From assembly GCA_027717875.1 (NCBI GenBank), contig JALLOL010000121.1:1-7310 (forward strand): DNA of 7,310 nucleotides, given 5' to 3'. Numbering within the stretch: position 1 is the stretch's first letter; the number at the start of each line of letters is the position of its first letter. The notes below the pieces were generated by a model, which had not been told where the DNA came from, did not search any database, and was given only the letters and a program-made list of their open reading frames with translations. The DNA comes from Acidobacteria bacterium AH-259-L09. Lineage in GTDB: Bacteria > Acidobacteriota > UBA6911 > RPQK01. Below, one piece after another: positions 1 through 4,738 of the stretch. A program made the translations under genes and the position numbers.

Positions 1-245
1 GCAACCCTGTGGAGTATGACATTTGCCACATTGAGGGGTCCTATCTCATCCCAGTAGACCAGCTGCTCCACAGGCTCCACGAGCTGGATAGTGCCCGTGA
101 CATTGTTGCGCATTGCCGAACTGGAGTCCGCAGTGCCAATGCGATTCAAATCCTGCGCGAGGCGGGCTTTCGCAAACTGCGCAACCTCAAAGGAGGTATC
201 CTGGCCTGGGCAGAGGAGGTCGATCCCAGTCTGCCCAAATACTGA
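1..245 (+). CDS. C-terminal rhodanese domain of a MoeB/MoeZ-like adenylyltransferase (5'-truncated)
   Basis: Only the last ~80 codons are in the window; the frame is open to base 3 (codons N-P before the GTG at 9) and stops with TGA at 243-245, so the gene begins upstream. The residues form a rhodanese fold with the active-site loop H-C-R-T-G-V-R-S (Cys codon at 114-116), a CxxxxxR persulfide loop. The ending L-K-G-G-I-L-A-W-A...V-D-P-S-L-P-K-Y is typical of the rhodanese domain fused behind the ThiF/MoeB adenylation domain in MoeZ/MoeBR proteins. In that family the ATP-dependent domain activates the C-terminal glycine of a ubiquitin-like sulfur carrier (MoaD, ThiS or CysO) and the rhodanese cysteine delivers sulfur. 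The adenylation domain is inferred, as it lies outside the window. A stand-alone rhodanese is the alternative. The convergent MobA-like gene downstream fits a molybdenum-cofactor context. Confidence 0.82.
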   Translation, partial: NPVEYDICHIEGSYLIPVDQLLHRLHELDSARDIVAHCRTGVRSANAIQILREAGFRKLRNLKGGILAWAEEVDPSLPKY

Positions 246-351
246 TTCCGACGATGAAAACACACTGTTCCTGGAAGATGGGCGATTTTCGAATGAAAAG
301 AAGGTTCTCAAAAATTTATGTCAAGCAGCCATATAGGCTTGTTTTCCAGCT
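246..351. other. Convergent spacer with no recognised feature
   Basis: This stretch lies between the rhodanese stop and the stop of the MobA-like gene. It is A/T rich and contains no convincing hairpin, repeat or ribosome-binding site. A 43-codon frame from ATG 254 to 385 overlaps the MobA-like 3' end and is not supported. Unlike the other convergent junctions here, it has no palindrome. Confidence 0.6.
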
Positions 352-1011
352 TCAATGGTCAAGGGCAGAAAGCTCTTCGAATTGAGCAGGCGTGTTGATG
401 TTCTGCACGACTCCTGGGTCATCCACCGGCACCCTGAGCTCGGATTCCGGATTTTGGTGCACTACCCAGCGCGCCCCCTCCTCTAATGGCGCGCTCTTCA
501 AATCCGGATAGAATCGGGAAGGGAAGAGCACGGGGTGACCTTTTCGTCCTTGGAACTCAGGAATCAGAATACAGTCGGAAACCCGGCGAAAGTGCTCTAT
601 AAGCTCTTGGATTGTATGACTTCGAATAAGAGGATGATCCACAGGATGGACAAGGAGAGCCTCCCGGTCCGTCAGCCTTTCCAGAGCGGTGTGCAGACTG
701 GAGAGTTGTCCTCTGCTGGGATCAGGATTCACCAGGACGGTGGCGTCGGACAGGTCAACGGACTGCTCAATGCGGTGGCGGTCTTCTCCGAGGACGACGT
801 AAACAGGCAATGAAGCCATGCGGTGGGCATCGATGACGTGGCGCAAAAAAGACTTGCCTTGGAATTCAAGCAGCGGCTTGGGAGAATTCATACGGCTTGA
901 TTTTCCAGCAGCCAGGATGACGGAGGCGATGGGAAAAGGGGCCGGGTCTTTAAAATTTAAATTTTCGGTCGAAAATTCAAATTTTAAAGACCCGGCCCCT
1001 TCTGACCTCAT
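352..1011 (-). CDS. MobA/MocA-like nucleotidyltransferase with a palindrome-encoded N-terminal insert
   Basis: A 219-residue protein of the NTP_transf_3 (MobA/MocA) family. It has the nucleotide-binding motif L-A-A-G-K-S-S-R-M (residues 33-41), the following K-P-L-L (45-48), an N-P-D-P-S-R-G-Q-L-S-S-L substrate loop, the metal-site stretch H-P-V-D-H-P and a closing N-I-N-T-P motif. Family members attach GMP or CMP to molybdopterin, or act on sugar phosphates; the substrate cannot be fixed here. Relatives start only a few residues before the LAAG motif, yet here residues 4-26 are encoded by the palindrome at 936-1001, and no start codon lies between it and the motif. ATG at 1011 is chosen because a plausible promoter lies just upstream; GAAAGGA precedes it almost without spacing. 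TTG at 1041 or 1023 is possible, but 1041 lies within or upstream of that promoter's -10. The gene is divergent from the iscA-like gene and convergent with the rhodanese gene. Confidence 0.85.
   Translation of the reverse strand: MRSEGAGSLKFEFSTENLNFKDPAPFPIASVILAAGKSSRMNSPKPLLEFQGKSFLRHVIDAHRMASLPVYVVLGEDRHRIEQSVDLSDATVLVNPDPSRGQLSSLHTALERLTDREALLVHPVDHPLIRSHTIQELIEHFRRVSDCILIPEFQGRKGHPVLFPSRFYPDLKSAPLEEGARWVVHQNPESELRVPVDDPGVVQNINTPAQFEELSALDH
936..1001. repeat. 66-bp near-perfect palindrome, subfamily A, inside the MobA-like CDS
   Basis: Arms 936-968 and 969-1001 are complementary at 32 of 33 positions (one mismatch, 959/978), with essentially no loop. The outer end reads AAGGGGCCGGGTCTTTAAAA and the inner part is A/T rich. 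The length is a multiple of three, and in the reverse direction the element is open in the gene frame, adding 22 codons before the nucleotide-binding motif. The outer ends align with those of the palindromes at 1935 and 3949, so I regard it as a diverged member of the same family. In position and coding behaviour it recalls the in-frame palindromic elements known from Rickettsia proteins; that is an analogy and no homology is claimed. Confidence 0.93.
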
Positions 1012-1024
1012 TCCTTTCGCCAAT

Positions 1025-1054
1025 CTGTAATATAATAACAATTGGAATAGGTAC
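1025..1054 (-). promoter_or_regulatory. Candidate promoter for the MobA-like gene
   Basis: On the reverse strand TTCAAA (-35, 4 of 6 consensus positions) is followed after 17 bases by TATTAT (-10, 5 of 6), with a T/A-rich stretch behind it. Transcription would begin near 1023-1025, leaving a leader of about a dozen bases before the ATG at 1011. If real, it rules out the TTG at 1041 as start. Coordinates are accurate to a few bases. Confidence 0.4.
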
Positions 1055-1093
1055 TTTGAACTCCTTGATAAGAGGTGAAAAAAGGCTCTTTAC

Positions 1094-1121
1094 TTGACAC
1101 TCTCATGTTAGTTGCTTAACT
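1094..1121 (+). promoter_or_regulatory. Candidate promoter for the iscA-like gene
   Basis: A perfect TTGACA (1094-1099) is followed after 16 bases by TTAACT (1116-1121), a weak -10 (3 of 6). It lies in the divergent spacer, 17 bases before the ATG at 1139. The -35 is convincing and the -10 is not, so an activator-dependent promoter or a chance match are both possible. I see no clear IscR-type operator. Confidence 0.35.
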
Positions 1122-1138
1122 TTGCAAGCTGAAGCCCC

Positions 1139-1465
1139 ATGTCAGTCTATATTAGTTTGAACGCAGCAAAGAAGATTCGAGAGGCTCTTGAACGCGAAAA
1201 TGCCCCGAATGGAGGCCTTCGCCTTGGCGTAAAAGGCGGAGGTTGTTCAGGCCTTAGCTACGTCATGAGGTTCGAGCCGGAAAAGCGCGCGGCCGATAAA
1301 GTTTTTGAGGAGCATGGGGCAAGGGTTTTCGTGGACTTGAAAAGTTATCTGTACCTGAAAGGGATGACGCTAGATTGGCAAGGGTCGCTCATGCAGCAAA
1401 GCTTCACTTTTATCAATCCGAACGCCTCGAAGACTTGTAGCTGCGGTCTCTCCTTTACAGTCTAG
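1139..1465 (+). CDS. A-type iron-sulfur carrier protein (IscA/ErpA/SufA family)
   Basis: A 108-residue protein of the usual HesB/YadR/YfhF (A-type carrier) length. The three conserved cysteines are present: C36 in G-G-G-C-S-G, and C100 and C102 in the C-terminal T-C-S-C-G-L-S-F motif, preceded by the typical F-I-N-P-N-A segment (91-96). Such proteins receive a cluster from the IscU or SufB scaffold and hand it to target apo-enzymes in the cytoplasm. Which of IscA, SufA or ErpA it corresponds to cannot be told; no iscS, iscU or suf genes are in the window, so it is an isolated copy, as ErpA often is. ATG at 1139 begins where family members begin; the upstream ribosome-binding sequence is poor. 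The next gene on the same strand starts about 100 bases later and is probably co-transcribed. Confidence 0.93.
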   Translation: MSVYISLNAAKKIREALERENAPNGGLRLGVKGGGCSGLSYVMRFEPEKRAADKVFEEHGARVFVDLKSYLYLKGMTLDWQGSLMQQSFTFINPNASKTCSCGLSFTV

Positions 1466-1488
1466 AAGGGAATTTTTGGCTTCCTTCT
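1464..1488 (+). terminator. Weak hairpin overlapping the end of the iscA-like gene
   Basis: AGAAGGGA (1464-1471) pairs with TTCCTTCT (1481-1488), eight pairs including one G-U, around a 9-base loop. It overlaps the TAG stop at 1463-1465. No T-run follows, so it is a poor intrinsic terminator; it could instead be a stabiliser of the transcript's 3' end or chance. Confidence 0.2.
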
Positions 1489-1566
1489 CAAAATTTGGCG
1501 TTCTTGGTCTCCACCCCGAAGGGTTGTGACTGTGCCGAGAGATGCAGCTGTGACTTATTTGACCCT

Positions 1567-1932
1567 ATGAGTGTCCTTGCCTACATCACAGACCTCTTCT
1601 TTCAAGCCAAAGTGGGTCAAACCGCACAATCCGTTGGGGTAAAGGTGAAGATCGTCTCCTCCCTTTACCACTTTTTGCCGCAGCTGAAAGAAAAACCTTC
1701 TCTGGTCCTAATTGATCTGAATGCGGACGGAATCAGCCCTAGCACGCTAATCGCCCAAATCAAGGAAAAAAATCCTGAACTTCCGGTGGTCGCCTACGGT
1801 GCTCATGTTCAAACCGAACTCCTGGAACGGGCTCGCAAATCCGGCGCTGACAGCGTCTTGCCGCGATCTAAATTATCAAGTGACTTGCCCAAAATCCTCA
1901 CCCGTTACGCGAAAAAAAGGGGGTCTGGGTGA
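1567..1932 (+). CDS. Degenerate response-regulator receiver (pseudo-receiver) domain protein
   Basis: From the ATG at 1567 the product has 121 residues, the size of one CheY-like receiver with no output domain. The beta/alpha pattern fits: beta-1 M-S-V-L-A-Y-I-T-D, beta-3 L-V-L-I-D-L-N with D50 in the phospho-acceptor place, beta-4 P-V-V-A-Y-G-A, and the A-x-x-x-G-A-D signature at 89-95. Other catalytic positions deviate: beta-1 has one acidic residue (D9), beta-4 ends in G-A where Thr/Ser is expected, and the Lys-Pro after beta-5 is replaced by R-S (100-101). It may be a non-phosphorylated protein-interaction module. The frame is open upstream to TTG at 1495, which would add a Cys-rich G-C-D-C-A-E-R-C-S-C stretch; I prefer 1567 because the fold starts there, although neither start has a clear ribosome-binding site. 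It ends just before the palindrome at 1935. Confidence 0.7.
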   Translation: MSVLAYITDLFFQAKVGQTAQSVGVKVKIVSSLYHFLPQLKEKPSLVLIDLNADGISPSTLIAQIKEKNPELPVVAYGAHVQTELLERARKSGADSVLPRSKLSSDLPKILTRYAKKRGSG

Positions 1933-1934
1933 AG

Positions 1935-2002
1935 GGGGTCAGACCTTGAGTTTTGAGTTTTTTGGGGTCACCCCCCAAACTCAAAACTCAAGGTCTGACC
2001 CC
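1935..2002. repeat. 68-bp palindrome, subfamily B, at a convergent gene junction
   Basis: Outer arms 1935-1960 and 1977-2002 are perfectly complementary over 26 bp. The centre holds a GGGGTCACCCC turn with slight length asymmetry. The outer end reads GGGGTCAGACCTTGAG in both directions and is nearly identical to the element at 3949-4015. It lies between the receiver gene (stop at 1930-1932) and folB, and supplies folB's last four codons and TGA (1988-1990). The transcript would fold into a very stable hairpin able to stop transcription or block exonucleases from either side. Confidence 0.95.
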
Positions 2003-2362
2003 TCTTTCTCTCCTCATTTCCACTGCCACATAAGTGACCTTTTCTCGCAAGGATTCAGGAAACTTGCGCACGGTGACCTGCACAGATTCAAGCTGGCTAT
2101 CGGTGAGCAGGATGCTGCATAGTCGGCCGGCTAACGACTCCAGCAGGCGAAAACGTCCTTCTCGAACAGTTCTCTGGACCTTTTCCACAATCTGCTCATA
2201 GTCCACTGTGTGTTCCACGTCATCGGTGTGGGCAGGAGCTTCGAGGTCGAGAAAGAGAAGCAGGTCAACCAGAATCTCCTGCGCAGTTTCTCGCTCTTCT
2301 GGGCGAACTCCCACATGAGCCTGACAGGAGATGCCGCTAATGTGAATCTTGTCCACTTCCAA
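1988..2362 (-). CDS. folB: Dihydroneopterin aldolase FolB
   Basis: A 124-residue protein of normal FolB length. It converts 7,8-dihydroneopterin to 6-hydroxymethyl-dihydropterin and glycolaldehyde in cytoplasmic folate synthesis, usually as an octamer. Visible family features are I-x-x-H-V-G-V-R-P-E-E-R near residues 13-24 (conserved Glu at 22/23), V-D-Y-E with Y55, L-L-E at 73-75, and T-V-R-K-F-P with the catalytic-position lysine K100. The start is TTG at 2362 or GTG at 2356; no ATG lies in the right place and no clear ribosome-binding site is visible. Either start overlaps the 3' end of the upstream hydrolase gene by 20-26 bases, so translational coupling is likely. The last four residues, G-V-R-P, and the TGA come from the adjoining palindrome. 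FolB and FolX-type epimerases share this fold; FolB is the better fit. Confidence 0.93.
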   Translation of the reverse strand: MEVDKIHISGISCQAHVGVRPEERETAQEILVDLLLFLDLEAPAHTDDVEHTVDYEQIVEKVQRTVREGRFRLLESLAGRLCSILLTDSQLESVQVTVRKFPESLREKVTYVAVEMRRERGVRP

Positions 2363-3173
2363 TCAAGTCAATGAATTGTGTGATGCGTTCCCAATAGCTT
2401 TTCGGGTCAACCCCGTGGAGATCATTGTGGTTGGCACCGGGAAGAGTATGAAAGTATTTCTCGGTCTTGAGCTGCTCGAACAATTTTTGTCCCTCTTTGA
2501 AAGGTATCACGCTGTCTTGGTCGCCGTGAATGATCAAAACTGGACGGGACAGACCGTCTAGAAACTCTGTCGTGGGAAATCTGTACTTGGAAAAGATCCC
2601 CAGGATTTTCAGGACAGGGTAGTGATTCAGCAGGGACTGTTTGCTGGGAAAACTCCCCTCTAAGATCAGGCCATCCGGTTTTCTGATCGTTGTAGCAAAG
2701 GCGGCGATCGATCCTCCCAAAGATCTCCCCCAATAAATGACTTTGTGATCCAAACGGTGCACCTTATCCCAGAAGTAACCTACCAGGGCTTCCGTATCCA
2801 GATATAAACCCTCCTCGGTGGGAGACCCCGTGCTTTTGCCGTACCCACGGTAGTCCAGGGCGAAAACGGAGAGAGAATGGTGATAAAGGCCAATTAGAAA
2901 ATCTTGCCAAAGGGACAGGTTTCCGCCGTTTCCGTGAAAAAAAAGCACCTCAACCGTAGACTCAGGGTGCTCCAGCAGCCAGGAGTATACCTTCTCTCCG
3001 TCGGCGGTCCGGATTGTGATCTCTTGAAAGGGAATCCCCTCGTCCGCCGGGTTTCTATCCAGTCCACGGGTGGGAAGAAAAGTGAGTCGGGGTTCGAGCA
3101 CGACGACCAGCAGTTTTAGCGCCACCGCTGCGACGATGAACAGGAGCAGATAGAGAAAGATCGATTTGGCCAT
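2337..3173 (-). CDS. Membrane-anchored alpha/beta hydrolase (YfhR/ABHD13/BEM46-like serine hydrolase)
   Basis: A 278-residue protein. Residues 4-26 form one hydrophobic segment, so it is probably anchored in the inner membrane by its N-terminus. The hydrolase core follows: oxyanion-hole motif H-G-N-G-G-N (80-85), D-Y-R-G-Y-G-K-S (107-114), nucleophile elbow G-R-S-L-G-G with S151, acid in H-G-D-Q-D-S-V-I-P with D220, and histidine in G-A-N-H-N-D with H249. The triad is complete, so it should be an active serine esterase, thioesterase or peptidase; substrates of this family are mostly unknown. ATG at 3173 has a weak AGGA eight bases upstream. The 3' end overlaps folB by about 26 bases, suggesting a two-gene transcript. 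It is divergent from the metallo-hydrolase gene across a 67-base spacer. Confidence 0.9.
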   Translation of the reverse strand: MAKSIFLYLLLFIVAAVALKLLVVVLEPRLTFLPTRGLDRNPADEGIPFQEITIRTADGEKVYSWLLEHPESTVEVLFFHGNGGNLSLWQDFLIGLYHHSLSVFALDYRGYGKSTGSPTEEGLYLDTEALVGYFWDKVHRLDHKVIYWGRSLGGSIAAFATTIRKPDGLILEGSFPSKQSLLNHYPVLKILGIFSKYRFPTTEFLDGLSRPVLIIHGDQDSVIPFKEGQKLFEQLKTEKYFHTLPGANHNDLHGVDPKSYWERITQFIDLIGSGQDSH

Positions 3174-3192
3174 TGACTCGTCCTAAGCTTAG

Positions 3193-3221
3193 TTTACTCA
3201 ATTCATTTGGTTCAGTATATT
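3193..3221 (+). promoter_or_regulatory. Promoter for the metallo-hydrolase gene
   Basis: TTTACT (3193-3198, 4 of 6) and TATATT (3216-3221, 5 of 6) are separated by 17 bases. The start point would be near 3228, immediately before the ribosome-binding site AAGGAGAG (3230-3237) of the ATG at 3241, so the leader is only about a dozen bases. No equally good promoter is visible for the divergent hydrolase. Confidence 0.55.
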
Positions 3222-3240
3222 CGAGAAGCAAGGAGAGAAT

Positions 3241-3963
3241 ATGGCTCTAAATCGTGATGTCGTCTTCAAGTACCTTGGTCATTCAACCTTTCTTTTCACC
3301 ACCCCTGCGGCAAAGACGCTGCTGATTGATCCATGGGTGCAAAATAACCCAGCCTGCCCCGATGACGACAAGAAAATCGAGTCCTTGGACACCATGCTCA
3401 TCACACATACTCACTTCGATCACATCCAGGATGCTGTTGAACTGGGCAAAGGGCACCAGCCTCAAATCGGTTGTATTTTTGAGATTGCAAACTGGCTTGA
3501 GAAAAAGGGCGTTCAGAACGTGAACGCCATGAATAAGGGAGGCTCTCAACAGCTAAACGATGTTCGAGTCACAATGGTGGATGCTCGCCACAGCTGCGGA
3601 ATCAGCGAGGACGATGGCTCGATCAGCTATGGTGGAGAAGCCGCCGGTTATGTAGTGGAGTTTGAAAACGGTTTTCGCATCTATCACGCGGGTGATACCT
3701 GTGTTTTCGGAGATATGAAAATCATCGCTGAACTGTATCAACCGGAGCTGATTTTTCTCCCCATTGGTGATTTGTTCACGATGAGTCCCAAAGAAGCGGC
3801 TTACGCCTGCCGACTCATGAATGCCAAAAAGGTTGTTCCAATGCATTATGGGACCTTTCCACCGCTCACCGGAACGCCGCAGCAGCTGCGAGAACTCATT
3901 CGTGATCTGGGAACGGAAGTGCTGGAGATTAGGCCGGGAGAGTCGCTTGGGGTCAGACCTTGA
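3241..3963 (+). CDS. UPF0173-type metal-dependent hydrolase (metallo-beta-lactamase fold, UlaG-like)
   Basis: A 240-residue cytoplasmic protein with the metal-binding pattern of the MBL fold: T-H-T-H-F-D-H (H56, H58, D60, H61), H117 in D-A-R-H-S, D152 in H-A-G-D-T, and H202 in P-M-H-Y-G-T-F-P-P-L-T-G. The spacing and the H-Y-G-T-F ending match the UPF0173/YtkL group close to UlaG, whose physiological substrates are largely unknown (UlaG itself is a lactonase). The ATG has a strong AAGGAG ribosome-binding site. Family members usually end soon after the R-P-G-E motif; here R-P-G-E-S-L is followed by G-V-R-P and TGA (3961-3963), all four codons and the stop belonging to the palindrome at 3949. 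The gene appears monocistronic and convergent with the HAD gene. Confidence 0.92.
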   Translation: MALNRDVVFKYLGHSTFLFTTPAAKTLLIDPWVQNNPACPDDDKKIESLDTMLITHTHFDHIQDAVELGKGHQPQIGCIFEIANWLEKKGVQNVNAMNKGGSQQLNDVRVTMVDARHSCGISEDDGSISYGGEAAGYVVEFENGFRIYHAGDTCVFGDMKIIAELYQPELIFLPIGDLFTMSPKEAAYACRLMNAKKVVPMHYGTFPPLTGTPQQLRELIRDLGTEVLEIRPGESLGVRP

Positions 3964-4015
3964 GTTTTTAGTTTGGGGGTCACCCCCAAAAACTCAAAAC
4001 TCAAGGTCTGACCCC
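3949..4015. repeat. 67-bp palindrome, subfamily B, shared by two convergent genes
   Basis: The arms run from GGGGTCAGACCTTGAG at 3949 to its reverse complement ending at 4015, about 30 bp each with one mismatch (3969) and a small length difference, around a GGGGGTCACCCCC centre. It nearly duplicates the element at 1935-2002. Its left arm supplies GVRP-stop to the metallo-hydrolase (TGA 3961-3963) and its right arm supplies GVRP-stop to the HAD gene (TGA 4003-4001). The two stops are symmetric about the palindrome centre. It probably also acts as the shared bidirectional terminator, as no other hairpin lies between these genes. Confidence 0.95.
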
Positions 4016-4687
4016 CAAACACTCTTCCAGTTTACTCAGGGTCCAACCCTCGAGGCTCTCCAGCACTAGATCGGCTTCCGCCAGCCGTTCCGCCGGGTAA
4101 GTCGTAGCCAGAGCCACACACTTCATGGCAGCCGCCTGCACGGATTGGATAACCCGATAAGAATCTTCAATAACGATTACCTGATCCCGCTTCAGTGTGG
4201 GCTCATCTTCTTTTAGTCCATCCAAGGCTTTCAAGAAGGCTTCCGGATGTGGTTTTCCATTCGCCACATCTTCGGCCGCCACGATCCTCACAAAACGTTT
4301 GCCCAGTTCGAGACGGCTCAAAATAAATTCGATTTCTCTCTTGGCGGCTCCCGATGCAATGGCTAGAGGGATTTCCGTGGGTAGTCTCAATACAAAATCC
4401 ACAGAAGACTGGATCACCGGAACATTTTTCTCAATCGCCTTAAAGTAGTGGAGTGACTTAATATCCATGAGCCGCCGGATGCGTTCTGGACTGGTTTGGC
4501 GGCCCTGGTCGGTGAGGAAATTTAAAAAGAAGTTTCGGTCATCGTAAGGAAGATATCTTTCGTAATACTCGTCCTGGCCAAGATCGAGCCCTTCTTCCTT
4601 TAAGACCTGTTGATGTGCGTGCAGGTGGATAGGCTCGTCATTGACCAGCACACCATTAAAATCAAAAATAATTCCCCGGATTTGCAT
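4001..4687 (-). CDS. HAD-superfamily subfamily IA hydrolase (beta-phosphoglucomutase-like), DxN variant
   Basis: A 228-residue protein in the size range of beta-phosphoglucomutase/phosphatase-like HAD enzymes. Motif I is I-F-D-F-N-G-V-L with nucleophile D9 but N11 in place of the usual second aspartate; a helical cap follows. Motif II is I-A-S-G-A, motif III the lysine in N-G-K-P-H-P-E-A-F, and motif IV V-I-E-D-S. The D-x-N may reduce phosphatase activity or mark a subgroup with another acid/base. Substrate unknown. ATG at 4687 is well supported: AAGGAG lies five bases upstream and the fold starts directly after it. The frame stays open further upstream but would run into the divergent ygfZ gene. 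The C-terminal G-V-R-P-stop comes from the palindrome at 3949-4015. Confidence 0.87.
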   Translation of the reverse strand: MQIRGIIFDFNGVLVNDEPIHLHAHQQVLKEEGLDLGQDEYYERYLPYDDRNFFLNFLTDQGRQTSPERIRRLMDIKSLHYFKAIEKNVPVIQSSVDFVLRLPTEIPLAIASGAAKREIEFILSRLELGKRFVRIVAAEDVANGKPHPEAFLKALDGLKEDEPTLKRDQVIVIEDSYRVIQSVQAAAMKCVALATTYPAERLAEADLVLESLEGWTLSKLEECLGVRP

Positions 4688-4738
4688 TAGAACTCCTTTT
4701 ATACCATGGATTGACAAGCGGTAACCGCCGCTGTTGAA

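Noticed and set aside
254..385. 43-codon frame in the spacer after the rhodanese gene
   Set aside because: No ribosome-binding site, no recognisable composition, and it overlaps the 3' end of the MobA-like gene on the opposite strand.
1012..1041. TTG start at 1041 for the MobA-like gene
   Set aside because: It overlaps the -10 of the candidate promoter, and the ten extra residues resemble nothing in the family. ATG 1011 is preferred, with moderate certainty.
936..4015. Insertion sequence or defence island
   Set aside because: No transposase, nuclease, toxin-antitoxin or phage gene is present; apart from the palindromes all content is housekeeping-like.
4711..4716. TTGACA upstream of ygfZ as a -35 box
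   Set aside because: No acceptable -10 lies 16-18 bases downstream, and transcription would start at or after the ATG.
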